From assembly GCA_964584325.1 (NCBI GenBank), contig CAZOZP010000104.1, positions 1-6,569 on the forward strand: a stretch of DNA of 6,569 bases. Reading direction: 5' to 3'. Positions 1-4,724 of the stretch are shown piece by piece (the stretch's first letter is position 1; the number at the start of each line of letters is the position of its first letter). The DNA is from CAZOZP01 sp964584325 (GTDB lineage Bacteria; Bacteroidota; Ignavibacteria; Ignavibacteriales; Melioribacteraceae). The notes below the pieces were generated by a model that was given only the letters and a program-made list of their open reading frames with translations, was not told where the DNA came from and did not search any database. The position numbers were made by a program, and so were the translations under genes.

Positions 1-112
1 AAATTTTTGCCAAGGGGGAGATATTTCTCTTGACTTTTTTCTTAATAGACACTTTATTATAGGAGCCACTGAGATCTTTTTCTTTTGGATAACTCTCGTT
101 TTCTATTTCCAT
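1..112 (-). CDS. Partial hypothetical protein, N-terminus only
   Basis: An open frame starts at ATG (112-110) and runs off the left edge with no stop for 37 codons. It begins MEIENESYPKEKDL and ends in a lysine-rich stretch followed by SPLAKI. A purine-rich AGGAA lies at 119-123 with six bases to the ATG, which supports this start. The visible part is polar and highly charged, with no signal peptide or membrane segment. It diverges from the nuclease-inhibitor gene at 401, so the space between them may hold promoters for both. I do not recognise the family. The product could be a small basic DNA-binding or regulatory protein of the mobile element, but this is a guess from composition. The frame could also be fortuitous, because it is short and AT-rich. 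Confidence 0.4.
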   Translation of the reverse strand, partial: MEIENESYPKEKDLSGSYNKVSIKKKVKRNISPLAKI

Positions 113-400
113 TACTTATTCCTATAAGATTGTTAAAATATCAAATCAGAAAAAATATTAATTCCTTCAAAATTCCTGTAAAAAAGGAGTTGCCTTAAAA
201 TAATTAAATAATTAAAGACATAGTTCTAAAAGATTTCACTTGAATAGAAAAGATCATTGGATGATAAGAAGTCAGTCAGGAATTGCAGGTGAAGCAGCAG
301 CGAAATAATCTAGATAAACGATATAATTCTGCCGATTAAAAGAACCATATTATTACAAATCTTAACTAAATCTCATTACATAATAAACCAAGGAGTAACT
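113..400. promoter_or_regulatory. Divergent intergenic region, likely promoter area
   Basis: This AT-rich spacer lies between the partial minus-strand frame and the first element gene. Seen: a perfect TATAAT at 322-327, but no convincing -35 hexamer at the normal distance, and no clear Bacteroidota-type TAnnTTTG box. The downstream end carries AAGGAG at 390-395, five bases before the ATG at 401, which is a strong ribosome binding site. No tRNA, CRISPR repeat or terminator hairpin was found by eye. The assignment as promoter region rests mainly on its position upstream of a three-gene run. Confidence 0.3.
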
Positions 401-901
401 ATGGAATCCACTTCATTTATTGATGAACTGCTTGCTGAGGCTGAAAGTGCTGAATGCAGGCTCACTCTTGCTCATTACGATCTCTTAATTCTGGAATATT
501 CAAAGCTTCAGGATGAAATTACCCGAAACTTTGAAGAAGCAGAGCGGGAAAAGCAGATAATTCACGAATGGGCTATTCAGCGTAATTCAAAGATTCAGGA
601 TAAGGCAGATTACATTCTTCGTAAACTTGAAGCCTACATTCGTGAAGAAGGCAAGAAAACAATCGATCTTCCACACGGAATTCTTAAAATTAGGAAGAGG
701 CCGGATAAGGTTGAAATCGATAATCTTGATGCTTTCCTTTCTGAAGCAAGCGGCTCATTTGTTCAGATAATACCGGAACAGTTGAAACCTGATCTGAATA
801 AGATTAAAGCTTACATCAAACAGACCGGAGCAATTCCTGCAGGAGTAAACTATATTATTGGTGAAGAAGACTTTTCATTAAAATTAAATAAGGAGAATTA
901 G
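401..901 (+). CDS. Host-nuclease inhibitor, Mu Gam / siphovirus Gp157-like
   Basis: A 166-residue cytosolic protein with the layout of the Gam/Gp157 group. A long charged helical, probably coiled-coil N-terminal half (about residues 6-82) is followed by a short beta section (86-107) reading IDLPHGILKIRKRPDKVEID. A C-terminal helix and strand section (about 125-163) contains LNKIKAYIKQTG and GVNYIIGEEDFSLKL. In this family the coiled coil dimerises and the protein binds DNA ends, shielding phage DNA from RecBCD-type exonucleases; Gp157 proteins are linked to phage resistance to host nucleases. The start is set by AAGGAG at 390-395. The gene is followed after two bases by the OB-fold gene and then an ArdC-type gene, a run typical of the early or establishment region of phages and conjugative elements. 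Assignment to the group is good. Whether it is closer to Gam or to Gp157, and whether it is active, cannot be settled here. Confidence 0.8.
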   Translation: MESTSFIDELLAEAESAECRLTLAHYDLLILEYSKLQDEITRNFEEAEREKQIIHEWAIQRNSKIQDKADYILRKLEAYIREEGKKTIDLPHGILKIRKRPDKVEIDNLDAFLSEASGSFVQIIPEQLKPDLNKIKAYIKQTGAIPAGVNYIIGEEDFSLKLNKEN

Positions 902-903
902 AG

Positions 904-1371
904 ATGACACAACGAATTAAACTTGAGCTTGAACTCAACAAGACCACAGAAATTGAACTAATGTTCGATGAACCTATTACAGGAGAATCAAAATACGGTA
1001 ATTATTATCTTTATGCCGTTAAATCAGGCGATTCCGAATTCAGTTATTTCCCAACAGATGAAGTTCATAATCAGCTTAAGGATTTGAAGAAGGGCGATAA
1101 AGCTTTAATAACCAAGCTTGCCAAACAACAGGGTAACAAAATAATTCAGTACTTCAATATTGAAACTTTAAGCAAGTCACAAAGTTCTGTTCAGACAGCA
1201 GTTGAGGAAATGCCCTCGAGAGATGATTCAAATGATAAGCTGTATGATATTATGCTTAAATCATACCGGGATGCTCTTAAGATTCAGCAGGAGTTAAGCG
1301 GACTTGCGGATCCTTCCCGGATTGCCATCACTTTGTTCATTGCAAGAAGTAAATCACCATACAGCATTTAG
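904..1371 (+). CDS. Probable OB-fold DNA-binding protein of a mobile element
   Basis: A 155-residue protein with two parts. Residues 1-88 alternate short strands with a Gly-Tyr turn (KYGNYYLYAV) and end in KGDKALITKLAKQQGNKIIQYFNIE, a pattern that suggests a small OB-fold such as those in single-stranded-DNA-binding proteins. A polar linker (about 89-110) leads to a helical tail (111-150, DKLYDIMLKSYRDALKIQQE then PSRIAITLFIARSKS), which looks like a separate conserved module for partner binding. AAGGAG at 890-895, inside the end of the preceding gene, lies eight bases from the ATG, and the stop overlaps the ribosome binding site of the ArdC gene. This implies one transcript for all three. 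I infer a DNA-replication or DNA-protection role beside the Gam-like protein. The fold is inferred from pattern only, and I cannot name the family. Confidence 0.6.
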   Translation: MTQRIKLELELNKTTEIELMFDEPITGESKYGNYYLYAVKSGDSEFSYFPTDEVHNQLKDLKKGDKALITKLAKQQGNKIIQYFNIETLSKSQSSVQTAVEEMPSRDDSNDKLYDIMLKSYRDALKIQQELSGLADPSRIAITLFIARSKSPYSI

Positions 1372-1380
1372 GAGTAGAAA

Positions 1381-2204
1381 ATGAACCGCAAAGAAATATT
1401 CAGCAAAATAACATCGGAAATAAGCGACCAATTAAAACGAGGAGTAATTCCCTGGAAAAAATCCTGGAAATCAGGTCTGCCAAGAAATGCCGTTTCAAAG
1501 AGAAACTATAATGGTGTGAATTTTTATCTTTATGCTTAAGCGATTTCCCTTCAGCCGATTACCTAACTTTCCTTCAGTGCCAGAAATTAGGAGGAATGAT
1601 AAACAAAGGATCTTCCGGACAGCTGATTGTCTATTGGGAACTTAAAGACTTTATCCACTCAAAAGACGATAGCGAAGAAATTGACATCAGGAAAATTCCT
1701 TTCATCAAATACAGCTTTGTCTTTAATCTCTCTCAAACAACTCTCTATAAAGAAAACCCTGGTAACTTTGAGATAATAAGCTGCGAAGAACTCATCCGGA
1801 AGTTTAATGTTCGTCCTGAAATCAGAAATAACCCAAGGGCTTGCTATTACTCAATAAATGATGATTATATCTCCCTTCCAAGAATTCAGGACTTTGAGAT
1901 ACCCGAAGAATACTATTCAAGCTTATTCCACGAAGTGATTCATTGGACTGGTCACGCAAGCAGACTAAACCGCATCAGTTCACGATCAAGGCAGGATAAG
2001 GCAGTAGAAGAGCTTGTTGCAGAAATAGGGTCAGCATACCTTTGCGGCTTAAGCGGCATCAAACCAAAAGTACTTGAGAACCAGGCATCATATATTTCAG
2101 GGTGGTTAGATAAACTTCAGCAAGACGAATCTCTGTTTATTACTGCAGCAATTCAAGCTCAGAAAGCAACTAACTATTTGTTGGAGTTTAGTTACAGGAA
2201 TTAA
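1381..2204 (+). pseudogene. ardC: ArdC-family antirestriction / zincin protein, frameshifted
   Basis: Two overlapping frames together encode one ArdC-like protein of about 274 residues, close to the usual size. The first frame (1381-1539) gives MNRKEIFSKITSEISDQLKR, then PWKKSW and YNGVNFYLYA, and stops at TAA 1537-1539. The second, open from 1512, continues with LSDFPSADYLTFLQCQKLGG to the stop at 2202-2204. The N-terminal part is the DUF1738 single-stranded-DNA-binding domain. The C-terminal part is a zinc metalloprotease-like domain with HEVIHWTGH (His184, Glu185, His188 of the joined protein), EELVAEIG (210-217) and a final AAIQAQKATNYLL helix. Plasmid ArdC protects incoming single-stranded DNA from type I restriction. 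AGGAG at 1370-1374 fixes the start at 1381. A one-base loss, or a -1 shift between 1512 and 1536, would restore the frame. No canonical slippery heptamer is evident, so a mutation or sequencing error is most likely. An ATG at 1596 exists, but a protein from it would lack most of the N-terminal domain. Confidence 0.85.
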
Positions 2205-2317
2205 CAAAACCTACTTCAGTTTCTACTTCAGCATTTTTGAAGGATCTTAATGCTCGGCATAACTTGTTATATTTTAATAACTTACAGGTACATTTTTAAA
2301 TTCATAAAATTTGCAAC

Positions 2318-2364
2318 TCTGCCTCATAATCAGAGGGTCGGTGGTTCGATTCCATCTGGGCCCA
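2318..2364 (+). other. 3' fragment of a CAT-anticodon tRNA gene, putative attachment site
   Basis: The sequence folds as the 3' part of a tRNA. The anticodon loop CTCATAA is at 2323-2329 (anticodon CAT, 2325-2327), the stem 3' side TCAGA at 2330-2334, the variable loop GGGTC at 2335-2339 and the T arm GGTGG/TTCGATT/CCATC at 2340-2356. The acceptor 3' strand TGGGCCC is at 2357-2363, with discriminator A at 2364. The stem 5' side TCTGC (2318-2322) pairs at only four of five positions. No D arm or matching GGGCCC acceptor 5' strand lies upstream, so the gene is not intact; CCA is not encoded. CAT could be methionine or lysidine-modified isoleucine tRNA. Tyrosine integrases commonly cross over in tRNA 3' halves and leave such a duplicate at the far end of the element, which fits the phage-like genes lying to the left. 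Confidence 0.75.
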
Positions 2365-2368
2365 CAAT

Positions 2369-2403
2369 AAAACCCTTGAAGAATAAACACTTCAGGGGTT
2401 TTT
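2369..2403 (+). terminator. Rho-independent terminator downstream of the tRNA fragment
   Basis: Arms AAAACCCTTGAAG (2369-2381) and CTTCAGGGGTTTT (2390-2402) pair along 13 positions with one G-T wobble. The loop is eight bases (AATAAACA) and the hairpin ends in a run of five T (2399-2403). It sits five bases after the tRNA discriminator, so it is probably the original terminator of the tRNA gene, belonging to the chromosomal side of the junction. The A-rich 5' arm means it may also work for minus-strand transcripts. Confidence 0.8.
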
Positions 2404-2539
2404 GCTTTATAGGGAAAAGGAATAAAAAATCCCGTTTTAGCCTGTTTTTTACTCTTTTACTGTACACTAAAAACATTGTTTCCGCTAATAAAATCAATAT
2501 GTTTAAGAACTTGTACTGTACAAAATAACGAATTTCTGA
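2404..2539. other. Non-coding spacer, nothing recognised
   Basis: AT-rich sequence between the tRNA terminator and the coding relic. Frames crossing it have no ribosome binding site and read low-complexity Phe/Leu/Lys-rich peptides. No RNA gene or convincing repeat was seen. Confidence 0.4.
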
Positions 2540-2788
2540 TTAATATGCCGGATTCATTGGATTATCCGGGATTGAGTTATTATTGTTGCCTCCGCTCAGG
2601 CAACGGTCTGTTGCTGGTGTTTGAACAATTTCCGGTGGCTGAGAAATTTCCGGAATAATTCCGTTATAAATATTTCCATTACGATATACCGCAATCTTTC
2701 CATAAACCCAAATTTGTCATTTATACTCACTATCAGTCTTCATTTGCAAGTTGCCAGTCTTTTTCCCGGGGAGTCGGCAGTAATTCAC
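2540..2788 (-). pseudogene. Degraded hypothetical gene with an in-frame TGA
   Basis: On the minus strand a single frame reads protein-like sequence from about 2797 to a TAA at 2540-2542, broken once by TGA at 2717-2719. Before the TGA it reads NYCRLPGKKTGNLQMKTDSE. After it come QIWVYGKIAVYRNGNIYNGI, a Pro/Gln-rich part (PEISQPPEIVQTPATD) and an Asn-rich tail ending NPMNPAY. The charge pattern and beta-like repeats of GKIAVYRNGNIYNG look like real coding sequence, unlike other frames here. A GTG at 2788-2786 could be a start, with AAGGA just before it, but that is weak. Upstream the frame meets TAG at 2800-2798, close to the inverted-repeat element at 2813, so the 5' end may be lost. The family is not recognised. 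I read it as a gene remnant; a chance open frame remains possible. Confidence 0.4.
2585..2604. repeat. Perfect 7-bp stem-loop inside the relic
   Basis: GTTGCCT (2585-2591) and AGGCAAC (2598-2604) form a perfect seven-base stem with loop CCGCTC. It has no T run on either strand, so it is not an obvious terminator. It lies within the minus-strand coding relic and may be a chance structure or part of an inserted short palindromic repeat. Confidence 0.4.
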
Positions 2789-2812
2789 ATCCTTACTCTA
2801 ACCCAAAGATTT

Positions 2813-2967
2813 AGAGGCTGTCTAAAAAAGCAAAAAGTGTGTCATCCTGAAGAGCTTGCGACGAATGATTTCACCGAAAATAAAGGAGATAAAATTTACT
2901 CCCGATACCCCTTACCCCTGGTTAAAAAAACCATTTAAACAAAATTATTTACACTCCCACAGCCTCT
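2813..2967. repeat. 155-bp segment bounded by 9-bp inverted repeats, MITE-like
   Basis: AGAGGCTGT at 2813-2821 and its exact reverse complement ACAGCCTCT at 2959-2967 bound a 155-bp non-coding segment. Both ends continue AT-rich but do not extend the match. No target-site duplication is visible next to the ends. The inside contains GTCATCCTGAAGAGCTTGCG, which resembles a widely dispersed bacterial intergenic repeat. It could be a miniature inverted-repeat element or the deleted remains of an insertion sequence; a chance 9-bp match cannot be excluded. Confidence 0.35.
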
Positions 2968-3265
2968 GATGATTCTTAATCTGCGAATACCCGTTAAATC
3001 CGTGCAATCTGTGGTTAATATTTTTTGGCAAGTTTCGCTCTGCTGGAGCTTATTATTTAGTGGAGGAGAAAATTTGGTATTAACATTTCGTTCCGCCGTT
3101 GCTGGACTAAAGATTTTCCTCTGTGCTTTCTCTGTGAATTCTGTGGTGAGATCTATAAATAAAAAAGACGCAATGCCTTGCGTCTCTACTCGTTACTCGT
3201 CACCTATCTCTTTGTGGATATTTTTCCAATTAAAGACGTTGTCTGGTTTTTGGGGGGTAATTATA
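2968..3265. other. Non-coding repeat debris, no gene
   Basis: No credible gene on either strand. The stretch is a patchwork of fragments that look like dispersed intergenic repeats: ATCCGTGCAATCTGTGGTTA (2999-3018), a CTCTGTGCTTTCTCTGTG block (3119-3136) and a doubled TACTCGT (3187-3200). All three resemble short elements I associate with Bacteroidota/Chlorobiota intergenic regions, but copy number can only be judged against a genome. Composition and lack of codon structure suggest accumulated repeat insertions next to the IS21 remnant. Confidence 0.4.
3166..3185. repeat. Perfect palindromic stem-loop, AGACGCAA/TTGCGTCT
   Basis: AGACGCAA (3166-3173) pairs perfectly with TTGCGTCT (3178-3185) across a four-base loop TGCC, preceded by an A run. 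The GAGACGCAATGC/TTGCGTCTC type of palindrome is common as a dispersed REP-like element in related genomes, as far as I recall. There is no T run after the stem on the plus strand. On the minus strand the A run reads as T after the stem, so it could act as a terminator for leftward transcription from the restriction-modification operon. Confidence 0.5.
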
Positions 3266-3490
3266 CTACCTTTTATGCTTCTTCTTTATATTTAATAGCT
3301 CGAAAATAAATTCTCTGAACTTCTCGGTCTCTTCCGATGAGGTTGACCTTCCGGCATACTCTGGCAATTCAGTATCTTTTAGTGCCAGCTTTACAGTGTT
3401 ACGGCTTTCCTTTAGAATACGTGCTATTTCACGTGTGCCCATATTCGGATTCTTTGCTTTTAGATTTCTTATTGTTACCCAATCTTCCAT
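3266..3490 (-). pseudogene. istA: IS21-family transposase IstA, N-terminal fragment
   Basis: The frame from ATG 3490 gives 74 residues starting MEDWVTIRNLKAKNPNMGTR and continuing EIARILKESRNTVKLALK, the helix-turn-helix that opens IS21 IstA transposases, which use it to bind the element ends. The match runs to about FREFIFELL and then fails (NIKKKHKR and stop). The protein is cut at roughly one seventh of the usual length of about 500 residues; the DDE catalytic core and the partner ATPase gene istB are missing. An upstream ATG at 3511 is in frame, but GGAGTGAT in the right position before 3490 favours the inner start. The fragment cannot transpose by itself. It points toward the repeat debris, so the rest was lost by deletion or overwritten. 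Confidence 0.8.
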
Positions 3491-3586
3491 TGATATCACT
3501 CCTTCCTCCATATTTGTGAAGTTTCAAACTTCAAAAATTGGAAACTATTGTTCAACTAGGTGGGTCAATTTTCGGCGGAATTTACA
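3290..3586 (-). mobile_element. IS21-family insertion sequence remnant, istA-side end
   Basis: Read on the minus strand, the element starts at 3586 with TGTAAATTCCGCCGAAAATT followed by GACCCACC. This has the TGT terminus and CGCCGAAAATTGACCC core I associate with IS21-family ends. It continues through a leader of about 95 bases into the istA fragment. The inner limit, near 3290, is where IstA similarity stops; it is approximate. The other end and istB are absent from the window. The terminus lies one base after the stop codon of the restriction endonuclease gene. Confidence 0.7.
3517..3533. promoter_or_regulatory. 17-bp perfect palindrome in the IS21 leader
   Basis: TGAAGTTT (3517-3524), a central C, then AAACTTCA (3526-3533) form a perfect dyad between the IS end and the istA start. 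IS21-family ends carry several transposase-binding sites, and a dyad here could be one of them or an operator over the istA promoter. The loop of one base makes an RNA hairpin unlikely, so protein binding to DNA is the better reading. Confidence 0.35.
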
Positions 3587-3587
3587 A

Positions 3588-4724
3588 CTATATTTCTCCG
3601 TTGTTGAATTGTCTGTATGAATCTGTTTTCATTATATCAATTTTAAAATTCATATCGTCAGTCTTTGTTATAATTACACTATCAAAACCAAGTTCATCAA
3701 GTTTCTTCATCGTAGCAAGTTCTCCTTCATTAAGCTTCAAAACCTTTCTTAAAAGCCAATCAGACATTGCTTTATTCGGGTCTGTCATCAAAGCTTTGGA
3801 ATTGTCTTGACACACTTTTGCTGTAAATGCCTCTCCTGTAGGGATAGATAAATTGAAATGAGTGTCTCTTGCTGGGAAAAAATTAGGGTAATTTCTATGA
3901 ATTTCTATTGGAATTGCGATATAAATTTCTCCCAAATTACGTTTCCTGCCACCTGCATTCCATTGATTTAAACCAGACTTCTCAAAAATATATTTTTCTT
4001 TGTTTTTGATTCCATAAAGTGGAAGAACAATAAAGTTTTCACCTTTGATAAGTTTGTTTATTGCCGGTTTTAAAACTTTGTTTTCAAAAAGTTCAAGCAA
4101 CAATTTATAAGGGTCTTCAATGATTTCGATTGGAAGACTAAACGCACTTTGCGGAATGGTAAACTTTCTAAAAAGCGTACTTTTTGAATAATTAAATGAA
4201 TAAAAATTGTTACCATCCTCAAACTGTAAACTAGCCTTAGTATCTTTTACGGAATGTATGTTTGCAATATCAATCGTATTGTAATCTGCTTCATATAGTA
4301 AAAGTTCCTTTGTTTTACGAGCGACAATATGATACAATGAACTTTTAATATCATAAAGACGGTTTGCTAAATTAATTCTATCGTTTCTAAATTCGCCTAA
4401 TTTTACAGCAAGTTCTTTGTCTTTAAAGTCGGATAAAACTCTTGATAATGAATTAAACTCTGCAACTTTTTCATTACTATAATTGGAATTGCAAGTAAAT
4501 GTTTTTAAACCTACACCAATTGAATTATAATTAGCATCAAACGCTGTATCTGAACGACTTAAATTTCTTGCGTTAAAGCTCCTACAAAAAATATTTTCAG
4601 CAACTCTATAATTTATAAATGGCACAGAACTTTCACTAAACAAACCAGATAATTTTGAAACAGCTGAAAGCAGTTTCAAATAATCTCCATTTTTCTCAAT
4701 GTCAATTTCTGCAAATGTTTTCAT
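3588..4724 (-). CDS. Type II restriction endonuclease, NgoFVII-like C-terminus
   Basis: A 378-residue protein, the probable DNA-cutting partner of the adjacent methyltransferase. Residues about 232-365 (GLNQWNAGGRKRN, YIAIPIEIH, FFPARD, AKVCQDNSKALM, WLLRKVL, DELGFDSVIITK) match, from memory, the B3-like DNA-binding domain at the C-terminus of NgoFVII-type restriction enzymes. The N-terminal part (about 20-190) should hold the nuclease. It has Glu43, Asp59/Asp63 and GVGLKTF with Lys74, possibly a divergent PD-(D/E)XK site, then EFRNDR and SFNYSKSTLFRKF. No HxK motif of the phospholipase-D nuclease class is seen. The ATG overlaps the methyltransferase stop as ATGA (4721-4724), indicating translational coupling and production after the protective enzyme. 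The stop is one base from the IS21 end, so the last residues may have been altered. The recognition sequence cannot be read from the protein. Confidence 0.72.
   Translation of the reverse strand: MKTFAEIDIEKNGDYLKLLSAVSKLSGLFSESSVPFINYRVAENIFCRSFNARNLSRSDTAFDANYNSIGVGLKTFTCNSNYSNEKVAEFNSLSRVLSDFKDKELAVKLGEFRNDRINLANRLYDIKSSLYHIVARKTKELLLYEADYNTIDIANIHSVKDTKASLQFEDGNNFYSFNYSKSTLFRKFTIPQSAFSLPIEIIEDPYKLLLELFENKVLKPAINKLIKGENFIVLPLYGIKNKEKYIFEKSGLNQWNAGGRKRNLGEIYIAIPIEIHRNYPNFFPARDTHFNLSIPTGEAFTAKVCQDNSKALMTDPNKAMSDWLLRKVLKLNEGELATMKKLDELGFDSVIITKTDDMNFKIDIMKTDSYRQFNNGEI

Noticed and set aside
1521..1539. Programmed -1 ribosomal frameshift site in the ArdC gene
   Set aside because: The T-rich run is only loosely slippery, has no canonical heptamer in the right phase, and no clear downstream pseudoknot was found; mutation is simpler.
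1596..2204. ArdC C-terminal domain as an independent intact gene starting at ATG 1596
   Set aside because: Protein similarity continues upstream of 1596 in the same frame (YLTFLQCQKLGG) and joins the frame starting at 1381, so it is the second half of a frameshifted gene.
2250..2528. Plus-strand open frame of 92 codons spanning the tRNA fragment and terminator
   Set aside because: It translates structural RNA and a terminator hairpin, has no ribosome binding site and no protein-like pattern.
3166..3200. CRISPR array or tandem repeat array in the repeat debris
   Set aside because: There is only one palindrome and a doubled 7-mer, with no regularly spaced repeats and unique spacers.
2476..3295. 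Several plus-strand frames of 60-108 codons in the middle region
   Set aside because: They cross repeats and hairpins, are Ser/Leu/Phe-rich, lack ribosome binding sites, and some are antisense to the minus-strand coding relic.
3337..3810. Plus-strand frames over the IS21 and endonuclease region
   Set aside because: They are antisense shadows of the istA fragment and the endonuclease gene, which have clear family motifs on the other strand.
3588..4724. Phospholipase-D type (HxK) nuclease site in the endonuclease
   Set aside because: The YHIVARK stretch was considered, but the spacing does not give HxK(x)4D, and no second copy is present.
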